The notes beneath the pieces were generated by a model. It saw only the letters and a program-made list of their open reading frames with translations, was not told where the DNA came from and ran no database searches. Shown here piece by piece: positions 8,413 to 19,574 of a stretch of DNA of 64,000 nucleotides. Numbering within the stretch: position 1 is the stretch's first letter; each line of letters starts with the position of its first letter. The position numbers were made by a program, and so were the translations under genes. This DNA is from Candidatus Equimonas faecalis (GTDB taxonomy: Bacteria; Bacteroidota; Bacteroidia; Bacteroidales; Bacteroidaceae). Where the stretch lies: positions 1 to 64,000 of the forward strand of contig JAGHRT010000019.1 of assembly GCA_018066245.1 (NCBI GenBank), read 5' to 3'.

Positions 8413-10083
8413 ATGTTCAGTACTATGAAAAAAACGGTATCATCTATCTTATTGGCTCTCATCCTCCATCCCGCCGCAGCCGTGGCTCAGACACGTACCA
8501 TTTGGCACGTAACCGACACTCATGTAATGTCCCCCAAGGTATGCCCTGTCCAAGGAAAAGCGTATGACATCTACAACTTCCAAGAGCCCCAAATGGATTT
8601 CCATAGTGTGGCCCTGTTCCAGGCGGTGATAGACTCTGCGCTGACCTATCGTCCTGACATTATGCTTCTGAGTGGCGACTTGACCAAAAACGGCGAAAAA
8701 GCAAGCCATGAAACAGTGGCCGAAATGCTGAAGCCCGTCAAGGAAAACGGTACGAAGATTTATGTCATTCCCGGTAATCACGACCTTCACAATCCCACCG
8801 GTTGCATATATGATATTGAAACCGTGCGGCGTTCGCCCGGGCTGTCGGAAGATGAATTTGTCGCACTCTATGGCGAATACGGCTATGGGGAAGCCGTGAG
8901 CCGCGACAGAACCACTCTGTCGTATGTTGCCTATCCCTCCGATGAATTAGCCCTACTATGTATCGATGCCAACGACTGGACAACAGCCGTCAATAACGGC
9001 ACGGAATATCCCGACACGACAGAACGCGTGTCATGCGCCGGGGCTCTCTCCGAGGAAACCCTGCTATGGATGGAACAGCAGGCGGCACTCGCCGGGGCCT
9101 CAGGGCATCGTGTGTTTGTGGCTTTGCACCAGACACTTTTTCATCATTTCGACAAAGAGAAAACTCTGCTTGCCTCCAATCTGATCAATGCCGATGATTC
9201 CATCAACGATGAAGGAAGATTGATTCAGCGCTTTGCCGATATGGGAGTGGAAGTCGTCTTTTCCGGCCATCGCCATTTTCAAGACATCAACTACCTTACT
9301 GACAGTCAAGACAGGAAGGTTTGGGAAATCAATACGGGAGCCCTTGTAGAGCAACGTCCCCAGTATCGCATTTGCGAACTGACAGAAACCGAGCTTCAGG
9401 TTAATACCGTAGTGCTCCGCAACGTCAATCTTGACGGAAAGGGGACAAGTACTGACGAATATGCACGTCAATGGTTCTTTTCTATTAAAGACCAGTTCCT
9501 GCGTGCTTTGTGCATAGCCGCTTGGCCTAAAGTAAACGAAGTGCTCAGCACTTTACCCAGTTTTGTAAAGGTGCTTAATCTGCCTGATTCATACGAAAAA
9601 TTCTATTCTCTTTTTGACCGGTATTTAGCGGACGATGTTATGCAGGCCTACTTTATTATGGCCGTTGGCAACGAGCACTTCACCGACCACTCTGCTCTTA
9701 TTGAAAGTATCCAAGCCCACGTCGATGCGGCACTCCTTGAAATATGCAACAACGACGAGGCTATCCAAAAGGGCGTATTGATGCTGCTGTCCGTCTTTGC
9801 TCCGGATATCAGCTTCTCTACTTTTGCTCAGGATTTCTTCACCAGTCCTTTGGAAAATTACATCACGGCCAATGGCGGGGTCGTTATCGATGATGACAAC
9901 TGCGTTATACCTTTGGTAAATGGCACAGGAATGTACGTTGATGGCATTTCCACTACGGATGATGCCCGCGAAGGCTCTGATGCGTATAAGTCTGTTTACG
10001 ACCTTACTGGACGCAAGGTGGATCTCCGCCATACGGGACGCGGCATTTATAGCGTAGCCGGCCACAAGTATTTAAAGCATTAA
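8413..10083 (+). CDS. Exported calcineurin-like metallophosphoesterase
   Basis: A secreted phosphoesterase of 556 residues; substrate unknown. A signal peptide ends near VAQ-26. Metal-binding motifs are DTH (about 35-37), SGDLTKNGEKASHE (87-100), GNHDLHNP (121-128), VALHQTLFHHF and SGHRHFQD. The long second half is not a recognised domain. The C terminus carries YDLTGRKV followed by RGIYSVAGHKYLKH, a motif also found at the end of the M6-type protease at 20415-23141, which may be a sorting or surface-attachment signal. The start could instead be the in-frame ATG at 8425 (MKKTVSSILL), giving an equally good signal peptide. Confidence 0.85.
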   Translation: MFSTMKKTVSSILLALILHPAAAVAQTRTIWHVTDTHVMSPKVCPVQGKAYDIYNFQEPQMDFHSVALFQAVIDSALTYRPDIMLLSGDLTKNGEKASHETVAEMLKPVKENGTKIYVIPGNHDLHNPTGCIYDIETVRRSPGLSEDEFVALYGEYGYGEAVSRDRTTLSYVAYPSDELALLCIDANDWTTAVNNGTEYPDTTERVSCAGALSEETLLWMEQQAALAGASGHRVFVALHQTLFHHFDKEKTLLASNLINADDSINDEGRLIQRFADMGVEVVFSGHRHFQDINYLTDSQDRKVWEINTGALVEQRPQYRICELTETELQVNTVVLRNVNLDGKGTSTDEYARQWFFSIKDQFLRALCIAAWPKVNEVLSTLPSFVKVLNLPDSYEKFYSLFDRYLADDVMQAYFIMAVGNEHFTDHSALIESIQAHVDAALLEICNNDEAIQKGVLMLLSVFAPDISFSTFAQDFFTSPLENYITANGGVVIDDDNCVIPLVNGTGMYVDGISTTDDAREGSDAYKSVYDLTGRKVDLRHTGRGIYSVAGHKYLKH

Positions 10084-10143
10084 TTTCTCCAGTGCTTATT
10101 CTGGCACTTATTCCAGTCAATCCTATCAAATCATTATGTAATC

Positions 10144-11217
10144 ATGAAACGCACTTTTCTTCTGCTGCTTGCAGCATTTTCTCTCTCAGCCGCACTTCCT
10201 GCTTGGGCTGAGAAACACACAAAGAACTACCCCCACGCATTCTTCGGCGTGCAGGGTGGCGGACAGGCCGTGCTGAACGGCTACAACTTCGGCGACGTGC
10301 TCACCGGCACGGTCAGCGCCTACGTCGGCGGACAGTGGACACCCGTGTGGGGAACCCGCCTCCACTTCAACGGCTACCAGAGCATGGAGGGCATTAAAGG
10401 CACGGGAACCTACAAGTTCAAGTACCTGACGGGAACTATCGACCTGATGGCCAACCTTGTCAGTGCCATCAACGGCAGGGACAATAACACCGTGGACCTC
10501 TATCTCATAGGTGGCGTAGGCGCCAACAAGGTGTGGGGCGACAACTGGAAGCCCTACTACGCCGCAGGCCTTGACGTGAAGAACCACCTCGCTCCGACCT
10601 TCAAACTGGGTGTGCTGATGGATGTAAACTTCACGCGCAACGTGGCTCTCAACATAGAGTTGGGATTCAACCGCCACGGCCGCCACGACAGCCATGTGAG
10701 CGTGAATATGTCCAACGACTGGCAGTTCACAGGCCAACTCGGCGTGAAATTCTCCTTCCCCGGCAAGGAAAAGAAAACGGTGAAGGCTGCCGAAATACTG
10801 CCTGCAGAAGTCATCCAGCCCGTAGAGACACCTGCTCCCGACCCTGCTCCCGAAGTGAAGGCCGAACCCAAGGCGGAGAAGAAGGCTCCCGCCACTATCG
10901 ACCAGACGCTCTATTATGCCCTGTCTGCCAGTACGCTGGAAGGCGAGAATCTTCAGAAGGTGTATCGCGTGGCCGAATGGCTGAAAGCTCATCCCGCAGC
11001 CACAGCCACCATTTCGGGCTACTCCGACAAGGCTACCGGCACACCCGCCATCAATGCCCGTGTGGCTGAGCAGCGTGCCGACAATGTGAAGCAGGCCCTC
11101 CTCTCAGCCGGCATCGCCGAGAGCCGCTTGAGCGTGAAGAGCTATGGCGACACCGTGCAGCCCTTCTCCGACAATGTGCAGAATCGCTGCGTCATCGTTT
11201 TGGCTACTGAGAAATAG
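10144..11217 (+). CDS. OmpA-family outer-membrane protein
   Basis: A structural outer-membrane protein of 357 residues. A signal peptide ends at WAEKH (about 22), a beta-barrel domain spans roughly 30-220, a Pro/Glu/Lys-rich linker runs to about 255 (VETPAPDPAPEVKAEPKAEK), and an OmpA-type peptidoglycan-binding domain follows (ISGYSDKATGTPAINARVAE, RADNVKQALLSAGI, SVKSYGD). The G-Y-S-D-x-A-T-G-T core matches the GxTDxxGS signature of the domain. It lies 60 bases after the phosphoesterase and is followed by a DUF2147 gene. Confidence 0.9.
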   Translation: MKRTFLLLLAAFSLSAALPAWAEKHTKNYPHAFFGVQGGGQAVLNGYNFGDVLTGTVSAYVGGQWTPVWGTRLHFNGYQSMEGIKGTGTYKFKYLTGTIDLMANLVSAINGRDNNTVDLYLIGGVGANKVWGDNWKPYYAAGLDVKNHLAPTFKLGVLMDVNFTRNVALNIELGFNRHGRHDSHVSVNMSNDWQFTGQLGVKFSFPGKEKKTVKAAEILPAEVIQPVETPAPDPAPEVKAEPKAEKKAPATIDQTLYYALSASTLEGENLQKVYRVAEWLKAHPAATATISGYSDKATGTPAINARVAEQRADNVKQALLSAGIAESRLSVKSYGDTVQPFSDNVQNRCVIVLATEK

Positions 11218-11272
11218 GGGGATTGCCGATACTCTCAGTTCATTTTTATTCAACACCTAAAAAAACAAACAA

Positions 11273-11716
11273 ATGAGAAGGTTCATTTTCGCCCTCATCT
11301 GTAGCCTCTTTCTGACTGTCCCCACTCTGCTTGCCGACACGGCAGGCGACCAAATCGTAGGTACCTACACCACAACCCGCAAGGGCACCTCGTCCAAAAT
11401 TAAGGTAACGAAACTGAGCAACGGAAAATACCGCGCCCAGGTCGTTTGGATTGACAACATCAAGAATGCCGACGGTACCATACGTACCGACATCCACAAC
11501 AAGGACAAGGCCAAGCGCAGCGTGCGTGCCGACCAGATTGTGCTCATCAACGCCGTGGAATACAACGCCAAGGACAACTGCTGGGAAAACGGCGAGGTGT
11601 ATGACCCCACCAGCGGAAAGAGCTATCGAGCCAAACTGTGGTTTGAAGGCAAGAAACTCAACGTGCGCGGCTTCCTCGGCCCGTTCCACGACACCAGTAT
11701 CTGGGTGAAACAGTAG
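11273..11716 (+). CDS. DUF2147 family secreted protein
   Basis: A 147-residue exported protein with a signal peptide (cleavage near LLADTAG) and a DUF2147 domain: GDQIVGTY near the start, then KIKVTKLSNGKYRAQVVWID, the KNWENG-like CWENGEVYDPTSGKSY and the LNVRGFLG block. The family is periplasmic or secreted and of unknown biochemical role. It ends at a strong hairpin (11753-11790), so it is the last gene of the ompA transcript. Confidence 0.88.
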   Translation: MRRFIFALICSLFLTVPTLLADTAGDQIVGTYTTTRKGTSSKIKVTKLSNGKYRAQVVWIDNIKNADGTIRTDIHNKDKAKRSVRADQIVLINAVEYNAKDNCWENGEVYDPTSGKSYRAKLWFEGKKLNVRGFLGPFHDTSIWVKQ

Positions 11717-11752
11717 GCTTGCCTCTTACAATTTACTCTACGACTGATTACA

Positions 11753-11790
11753 ATTACTCCGCCGACACTCCGTCCTGTCGGCGGAGTAAT
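11753..11790 (+). terminator. 15-bp perfect hairpin after DUF2147
   Basis: ATTACTCCGCCGACA (11753-11767) and TGTCGGCGGAGTAAT (11776-11790) are perfect complements with an 8-base loop. The downstream sequence is A-rich rather than T-rich. A 19-nt string (11795-11813) then matches the right arm of the terminator at 60222-60265, so this looks like a composite of two terminators. Confidence 0.7.
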
Positions 11791-11891
11791 AAAATCTATC
11801 GGCGGACTTGTTTCGCCTCTCCCTTACGTCTCTGCCCTTTACTTTAACGGATAGTTTATATAAATCTTCGTTTCGTATTTATTTTCAGCCT

Positions 11892-14078
<2,187 letters not shown>

Positions 14079-14145
14079 GGCAGGAGGCAGGGCAGGGCTT
14101 CTCCACAGGGGGGCTGGTGGAAGGGCCTCCCCCCGAAAAAATAGG

Positions 14146-15264
14146 CTATCGCGTCCAAAATTCAAGATACTGGCGTGCCACCTTTAAGTGGTCGTGGTGG
14201 CGACGGATGTAGGCGAGGGTGTCGCGTTTCAACTGTGGCAGACGTTCGGGGTGCAGCACAAGGCGGCGCAAGGCCTGATAGACGCTTTCTTCGCTGGGCT
14301 CCACGTTGATGATGGGCCGCAGCTCCTCCTCGCCGAGTATGGCGTAGTTCTCGGGCTCTCCGCCTCCCACCGCTATAAGTCCCTGCGCCATGGCTTCGAG
14401 GGCGTTCATGGCTGGCGTGTAGCTGTAGAGCTGGTCGAGGATGATGTCGCTGCCAAGCATCAGTTTGCGGTATTCGGCGAAAGGCACGCTTTCCACGCGA
14501 ACCGCTCGTACTTTGTGGGGCAGTTCCTTCTCCACGCGTTCCAGGGCACGCAGCATGATGTCGGTGCCCTTGTAGGCGGAGCGGGAACGCTGGATGCCGA
14601 TGAAGACAACGGCCTTCTCCGCCCTTTCGGGCACATCCTCCTTTACGGGGAGGCCTGCGGGCTGCGAGGCCTTGATGGGAAACGGAATAAATGTCAGTTT
14701 TTCTTTCTGCGGACAGTATTTCTCATAGCTGGCGTAGTATTCGTAAAGGCCGGCAATGATGCCGTCGCAGTCGGCTGCCATACGGCGGTTCAGAACGCCC
14801 TTGGGGCCGTGGAGCCAGTCGGCAATGAACAGGGCGTTTTCTGCTATGTCGGTGCGCGGTGCGGAGCCGAGGTTGAAGTCGGAGTAGCGGAAAGTGTGGC
14901 AATCGGTACCTGCTTTAACCCAGTAGTGGTCCATGCCGAAAGCGCCCATGAACACCTTGCCGTTGTGGCGGCGCAGGCTCTCGTAGAACGGCCAGATGCG
15001 CTCGGCACGCAGGGGCAGGAATACGGGATTGATGACCTGCACGATGTCGTAACCCCGCAGCTGCCGCCACAGGCCACGTAAGCGCAACATATAGCGGAGC
15101 GTCTGCCACCGGCCAAGGCTGGGACGGCGCACGTCTATGTCGCGGGGATAGTCCTTCCAGCCGTCGCCGTCGCTGACAACGGTTACTTCATGCCCCAAGG
15201 CACGCAGGCCTTCTGCGAGGGTGGCGTGTACATTGCTGTAGTCGCCGACGAGTAGGATTTTCAT
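14146..15264 (-). CDS. Glycosyltransferase (GT4-like)
   Basis: Probably transfers a sugar from a nucleotide donor during surface glycan synthesis; acceptor unknown. The ATG at 15264 opens with MKILLVGDYSNVHATLAEGL, a GT-B N-terminal fold signature, and has GGAGGA just upstream; the longer frame to 15324 runs into a repeat and is rejected. The C-terminal half has ALEAMAQGLIAVGGGEPENY, matching the donor-binding E-x7-E region of GT4 enzymes. Residues around QPAGLPVKEDVPERAEKAV are encoded by a copy of a GC-rich dispersed repeat (14618-14660), probably a loop insertion. It is the last gene of the DUF3822-rsmD-helicase cluster. Confidence 0.8.
   Translation of the reverse strand: MKILLVGDYSNVHATLAEGLRALGHEVTVVSDGDGWKDYPRDIDVRRPSLGRWQTLRYMLRLRGLWRQLRGYDIVQVINPVFLPLRAERIWPFYESLRRHNGKVFMGAFGMDHYWVKAGTDCHTFRYSDFNLGSAPRTDIAENALFIADWLHGPKGVLNRRMAADCDGIIAGLYEYYASYEKYCPQKEKLTFIPFPIKASQPAGLPVKEDVPERAEKAVVFIGIQRSRSAYKGTDIMLRALERVEKELPHKVRAVRVESVPFAEYRKLMLGSDIILDQLYSYTPAMNALEAMAQGLIAVGGGEPENYAILGEEELRPIINVEPSEESVYQALRRLVLHPERLPQLKRDTLAYIRRHHDHLKVARQYLEFWTR
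14618..14660. repeat. GC-rich dispersed repeat inside a glycosyltransferase gene
   Basis: The stretch TCCGCCCTTTCGGGCA followed by CTTTACGGGGAGGCCTGCGG matches the copy at 15274-15320 upstream of the same gene and the core of the intergenic copies. It is read in frame. Confidence 0.6.
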
Positions 15265-15273
15265 ATTACTTCC

Positions 15274-15320
15274 TCCGCCGCTCTCGGGCACCTCCTCCAG
15301 CCTTATGGGGAGGCCTGCGG
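15274..15320. repeat. GC-rich dispersed repeat upstream of a glycosyltransferase
   Basis: Contains CTCTCGGGCACCTCCTCC and GGGGAGGCCTGCGG, the same layout as the copy inside the coding region at 14618-14660. It explains the spurious N-terminal extension of that reading frame. Confidence 0.6.
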
Positions 15321-15387
15321 TCATGGGCTTCGGGAATTTTGCTAAAGGTGGATATAAGGGTTTGCTAAGTCCTCCCTGAAGGGGGGG

Positions 15388-16824
15388 TTAGGGGGTGTTC
15401 CAGTTGATGAGATAGAGTTTGTCGGTGGTGCGGGTGAAGGCTGTGTAGAGCCATCGCAAGTAGTTTATGTCATGGGCTTCGGGGGGGACGTAGCCTTGTT
15501 CTACAAACACGCGGGGCCACTGCCCGCCTTGTGCCTTGTGGCAGGTTACGGCGTAGGCATACTTGATTTGCAGGGCGTTGTAGTAGGGGTCTTCGCGCAC
15601 GGCTTTCAGTCGGGCCCGTTTGGAACGCAGATGGGCGTAGTCGGCCATGACGAGCTCAAAGAGCTGCTTCTGCTGCCCGTAGGTGAGTGAAGGGCTTTCG
15701 CTCTGAAGCGTGTCGAGAAGGATACGGCAATCCACTTCCATGTCGTCGTAGTCGGGAAAGCAGAGTGTGGCATCGGCAAAGTGGAAGCCGTACTGTTCAT
15801 GCTCATTGTGGAAGCATACGACTTCGGCCACGTCGCCGTTGGCTATGAAAGCTCCCTTCCCGCCGGAATGTGAAGAATCAGTGGCGTTTTTTTGAGCCAT
15901 CCAATAATAGTTGTTCTTGACGGCCATGATGAGGTCGCCGCGTGTGAGAACTTCCTCGCGCGAGAAGATACGGGAGCGGATGCCGTTGTTATAGACGTTG
16001 GCTTGCTTGTTGGAGCGCGTTACGACGATGGTGCCCTGCGTACCGAAGTCGTTGTAGGCTTCGTACAAGGCTTCAAGGAGTTCGCCCCCGGGCAGGTTTG
16101 TTACTTCGCCTCCGAATGTCACGGAGGGACAGGCCGTGTAATGTCCGGCGGCAATACACTCCCTGAGACGTGTGGCATTTTGCAGCACGGCGCTTTGTTC
16201 CTCTTGCCGCACCACTTGTGTGAGTTGTATGCCGCTCACAAGAAGGCCGTAGCCCAGGAGAACATCGCGCTGCAAGGCGGGACTTTCGTCTTCGCCCACC
16301 GGTGGCAACTGCGCCGTATCGCCTACCAGCAAGAGCCGGTTGCCGTCGCCTTCGTAAACGTAGCGTATGAGGTCATCAAGGAGTTCGCCGCTACCGAACA
16401 GGCTGTTACCCATTGCGCCCGTGCCGGAAGCTATCATGGAAGCCTCGTCCACGATATACACGGTGTACTTCTGCTTGTTGAAGGCCAGTTGGAAGGGTGT
16501 GTCCTGCCCCTTGAAGGTTTCCTGACGGTAGATGACGCGGTGGATGGTGTGGGCAGGAGCACCGGCATGGTGGGAAAAGACTTTGGCTGCACGCCCCGTG
16601 GGGGCAAGCAACACCACGGAAATCTCGGCTTTCTTCAGCACTCTGACCAAAGCGCCCACAAGGCTCGTCTTGCCCGTGCCGGCATAGCCGCGCAGAGCAA
16701 AGCACCGTTCATTGCGCGGGTCGGCGATGAAGGCTCCGAGGCGTAGGGCGGCTTCCCGTTGCTCTTCGTTAAGCGTGAAGGGGAGTTCGGCGGCTATGAG
16801 TTCGGCTATCTGTTCACTGACCAT
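15388..16824 (-). CDS. ATP-dependent RecD-like DNA helicase
   Basis: A superfamily 1 helicase of the RecD/TraA type, 478 residues, probably acting in DNA repair or replication restart. Walker A is RGYAGTGKTS (about 45-54), motif II is IVDEASM (124-130), and the UvrD-like C-terminal motifs are VTCHKAQGGQWPRVFV and YTAFTRTTDKLYLINW. It lacks the long N-terminal region of RecD2, as is usual for the short Bacteroidetes form. The start overlaps the end of rsmD by 11 bases, which supports translational coupling. Confidence 0.9.
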   Translation of the reverse strand: MVSEQIAELIAAELPFTLNEEQREAALRLGAFIADPRNERCFALRGYAGTGKTSLVGALVRVLKKAEISVVLLAPTGRAAKVFSHHAGAPAHTIHRVIYRQETFKGQDTPFQLAFNKQKYTVYIVDEASMIASGTGAMGNSLFGSGELLDDLIRYVYEGDGNRLLLVGDTAQLPPVGEDESPALQRDVLLGYGLLVSGIQLTQVVRQEEQSAVLQNATRLRECIAAGHYTACPSVTFGGEVTNLPGGELLEALYEAYNDFGTQGTIVVTRSNKQANVYNNGIRSRIFSREEVLTRGDLIMAVKNNYYWMAQKNATDSSHSGGKGAFIANGDVAEVVCFHNEHEQYGFHFADATLCFPDYDDMEVDCRILLDTLQSESPSLTYGQQKQLFELVMADYAHLRSKRARLKAVREDPYYNALQIKYAYAVTCHKAQGGQWPRVFVEQGYVPPEAHDINYLRWLYTAFTRTTDKLYLINWNTP

Positions 16825-17356
16825 CGGACAATCTGAATAGTGAGAAGTTTACGCTGCCGTACTGTCTGTGCTCCACAAAGCAGGGGTGCTGGCTGAAGTC
16901 GTAGTCCTTGCCGTGTTCCAGCACCATCAGGCCGTCGGGGGCAAGGCAGTTGGCCAACACCATGTCGGGGAGGGTGCCCAGCTGCGGCAAGGCGTAGGGC
17001 GGGTCGGCCATGACAAGGTTGAACTGCTCGTGACAGCGGGGGACAAACTTCATTACGTCGCCGCAAAGTGGGAGCCATGCGGCATCTTGCAGCGTGTGGG
17101 CGCAGCGTTGTATAAACTGGAAGTGCTGGCGGTCCATCTCCACCGTAACCACGCGCGGACAGCCACGGCTGAGGAGTTCCAGTGAGAGGCTGCCTGTACC
17201 TCCGAAAAGGTCGAGAGCACGACATTCTTCAAAATCGACGTAGCCGCGCAGCACGTTGAAAATGTTTTCCTTAGCAAAGTCTGTGGTGGGGCGAGCCTTG
17301 AAAGTGCGAGGCACCTCAAAGTGTCGCCCTTTGTATTTACCGGTAATGATACGCAA
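16814..17356 (-). CDS. rsmD: 16S rRNA (guanine966-N2)-methyltransferase RsmD
   Basis: Methylates G966 of 16S rRNA using S-adenosylmethionine. In 180 residues it shows the N-terminal MRIITGKYKGRHFEVP block, the SAM-binding ALDLFGGTGSLSLE motif (47-60) and the catalytic DPPY tetrad (118-121). Length matches the family. It follows DUF3822 after 40 bases, a pairing I know from other Bacteroidetes, and overlaps the helicase gene downstream. Confidence 0.93.
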   Translation of the reverse strand: MRIITGKYKGRHFEVPRTFKARPTTDFAKENIFNVLRGYVDFEECRALDLFGGTGSLSLELLSRGCPRVVTVEMDRQHFQFIQRCAHTLQDAAWLPLCGDVMKFVPRCHEQFNLVMADPPYALPQLGTLPDMVLANCLAPDGLMVLEHGKDYDFSQHPCFVEHRQYGSVNFSLFRLSDGQ

Positions 17357-17396
17357 GGTCTTAATTTTTTAGGTAATGGTATAGGGCTGCAAGTGG

Positions 17397-18152
17397 TTAA
17401 TGCAAGTATCTTAACAGCTGAGGCACGTTGCCGCCATGGTGTTCCACATGGGCGAACAGTTTGCCCAGAATGTTGGCAATTGGAGTGCGGCATTCCGTAT
17501 CACCGCAGAGCATACAGGTGTCGGCTGTCAGATCGAAGTGGTTTTGCGAGGCAATGCCCGCCGCATAGTAGGCCGCGTCGGCTGCACTGTGTACCCGGAA
17601 CGAGTTGGCTGCCAGAAGGCGGTTTCCGCTCACGGCAACGATGTCCATGCCCTCCTGCCGGCAATCTACCAGAAGGCGGCGCTCTGAGGCTGGCGTGTGC
17701 TGCATGGCATAGCGTGCCAGAGGAGCCATGGCACTTACATAATAGACAGTGCCAAACAAATCATCAAGCGTCTTGCAGTACACCTCCGAAAGCCCAAACA
17801 GCCACACGGCGTTAGCTTCGGGTATCATGTCGAAAAACACGTTCCGCCCCTTATGTTCAGGACAGCAATACTGCAGTATTTGAGGGGCAATTTCCTCGGT
17901 AAAATCGCTCAAAGGCATGGCTACGCCAGGACTGCATACAATCACGCGTATGCCGCGGGGCTTTTCAGCTGCGTTGGGCATTTCAGACAAAGCATGGCGC
18001 AAGTTGCCCTCAAAGTCCAACGTGGGCTTCATTCTGAAGCGAGTCTGTTCGAGGCAGTCGCCTTCAAGCGAAAAAAAACTAAGGGCATCGGGTTCTACTT
18101 CAAGGTACAGCATGGGTTGTGAAAAAGAGTGGTTTGGAAAAGTCGTGTACAA
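17397..18152 (-). CDS. DUF3822 family protein
   Basis: A 251-residue cytoplasmic protein of the DUF3822 family, which has an actin/hexokinase-like ATPase look and no known function. The call rests on overall sequence feel, on LLVDCRQEGMDIVAVSGNRLLAANSF read as the strand pair of such folds, and on its place directly upstream of rsmD. The start at 18152 keeps the short leader expected of the family; an alternative ATG is at 18113. A TAnnTTTG box lies at 18173-18180. Confidence 0.75.
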   Translation of the reverse strand: MYTTFPNHSFSQPMLYLEVEPDALSFFSLEGDCLEQTRFRMKPTLDFEGNLRHALSEMPNAAEKPRGIRVIVCSPGVAMPLSDFTEEIAPQILQYCCPEHKGRNVFFDMIPEANAVWLFGLSEVYCKTLDDLFGTVYYVSAMAPLARYAMQHTPASERRLLVDCRQEGMDIVAVSGNRLLAANSFRVHSAADAAYYAAGIASQNHFDLTADTCMLCGDTECRTPIANILGKLFAHVEHHGGNVPQLLRYLH

Positions 18153-18172
18153 TCAATGGCCGTTATTTGCCG

Positions 18173-18180
18173 CAAAAATA
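18173..18180 (-). promoter_or_regulatory. -7 box for the DUF3822-rsmD cluster
   Basis: TATTTTTG on the minus strand, about 20 bases before the DUF3822 start and divergent from the box at 18224-18231. Confidence 0.5.
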
Positions 18181-18223
18181 CAAAAAAAAAAGCACATCAC
18201 TCCCCCGTCTTGCCTTTTTTTAC

Positions 18224-18231
18224 TATTTTTG
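18224..18231 (+). promoter_or_regulatory. -7 box for the epimerase gene
   Basis: TATTTTTG, about 118 bases upstream of the ATG at 18349, giving a leader of roughly 110 nt with no evident hairpin. Confidence 0.45.
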
Positions 18232-18348
18232 CACCAAAATTCGTAAAAATGCCATAGATTCCGCAATATCATAGAGCGCTCCACCTGTGCTGAAACACTC
18301 CCCCGACCGACCGGAATAAGCCCCTAATCTCCCAAATACACACATACC

Positions 18349-19521
18349 ATGATTGATTTCAAACAACTCGCCGCGCAGTACAAGTCCGAACTGCTCGACA
18401 AAGTGATGCCTTTCTGGCTCAACAACAGCATCGACCGCGAGTGCGGCGGCTATTTCACCTGCTTGGAGCGCGACGGCTCCGTGTTCGACACCGACAAGTT
18501 CATCTGGCTTCAGGGCCGTGAGGTGTGGATGCTTGCCACATTATATAACAAGGTGGAGAAGCGCCCCGAATGGCTTGAGGCCGCTATCCACGGCGCCGAG
18601 TTTCTCCGCAAGTACGGGCACGACGGCCAGCTCAACTGGTATTTCTCCCTCGACCGCGAAGGCCATCCCCTCGTGGAGCCTTACAACATCTTCTCCTACA
18701 CCTTCGCCGTCATAGCCTTCGGTCAGCTCTATCTCGCCACCGGCAACGAGGAATACAAGGAGATTTCCCGCAAGACATTCGACATTGTCCTCTCCAAGGT
18801 GGACAACCCCAAAGGCCGCTGGAACAAGGCGGCACAGGGTGCCCGCGCCCTCAAGAGTTTCGCCCTCCCCATGATACTCTGCAACGTGGCCCTCGAAATT
18901 GAGCCCCTCCTGGAGCCCGACTTCCTGCAGCAGACCATCGAGACTTGCGTACACGAAGTGATGGATGTGTTCTATCGCCCCGAACTCGGCCTCATCGTGG
19001 AGCATCTCGGCACCGACAACCAACTCGTCGATTGCATGGACGGTCGCCTGCTCAACCCTGGACACGCCATTGAGGCCATGTGGTTCATCATGGATCTCGG
19101 CAAGCGCCTCGGTCGCCCCGAACTCATTGAAAAAGCCTGCCAGATTGCTCTCCAAGAGGCCAAGCACGGCTGGGACGAGAAGTACGGCGGCATATTCTAC
19201 TTCATGGACCGCAAGGGCCATCCCCTGCAGCAACTTGAGTGGGACCAGAAACTCTGGTGGGTACATATCGAGACGCTCATCACTATGCTCAAGGGCTACC
19301 AACTCACGGGCAACGAAGAGTGTCTCGCTTGGTTCGAGCGCGTCCACGACTACGTCTGGACACACTTCACCGACCCCGACTACCCCGAATGGTACGGCTA
19401 CCTCAACCGTCAGGGTGAAGTGCTCCTCACCCTTAAAGGCGGCAAATGGAAGGGTTGCTTCCATGTGCCCCGTGGCCTCTTCAACGTGTGGCAGATGCTT
19501 GAGGAAATCGCTGCCCGCTAA
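18349..19521 (+). CDS. N-acylglucosamine 2-epimerase family protein (AGE/CE)
   Basis: Interconverts C2 epimers of a free sugar; family members act on N-acetylglucosamine/N-acetylmannosamine, cellobiose or mannose. The 390-residue length is normal and the alpha-toroid repeats are visible as Trp/Tyr-rich pairs. Recognisable blocks are the FIWLQGREVWMLATL substrate-site region (about 49-63), WFIMDLGKRLG, KLWWVHIETLITML and the C-terminal GGKWKGCFHVPRGL. The substrate cannot be fixed. N-acetylglucosamine 2-epimerase and cellobiose 2-epimerase are both plausible, and no mannanase or sialic-acid gene is nearby to decide. Confidence 0.85.
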   Translation: MIDFKQLAAQYKSELLDKVMPFWLNNSIDRECGGYFTCLERDGSVFDTDKFIWLQGREVWMLATLYNKVEKRPEWLEAAIHGAEFLRKYGHDGQLNWYFSLDREGHPLVEPYNIFSYTFAVIAFGQLYLATGNEEYKEISRKTFDIVLSKVDNPKGRWNKAAQGARALKSFALPMILCNVALEIEPLLEPDFLQQTIETCVHEVMDVFYRPELGLIVEHLGTDNQLVDCMDGRLLNPGHAIEAMWFIMDLGKRLGRPELIEKACQIALQEAKHGWDEKYGGIFYFMDRKGHPLQQLEWDQKLWWVHIETLITMLKGYQLTGNEECLAWFERVHDYVWTHFTDPDYPEWYGYLNRQGEVLLTLKGGKWKGCFHVPRGLFNVWQMLEEIAAR

Positions 19522-19574
19522 ATCCTTCCCCGTAAAGGGCGGGGAGTAGATACCTACAATGCTCAACCTGAACC

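Noticed and set aside
11808..11891. TTG-initiated N-terminal extension of UvrB
   Set aside because: It begins within terminator-derived sequence and precedes the canonical [10 protein letters not shown] opening.
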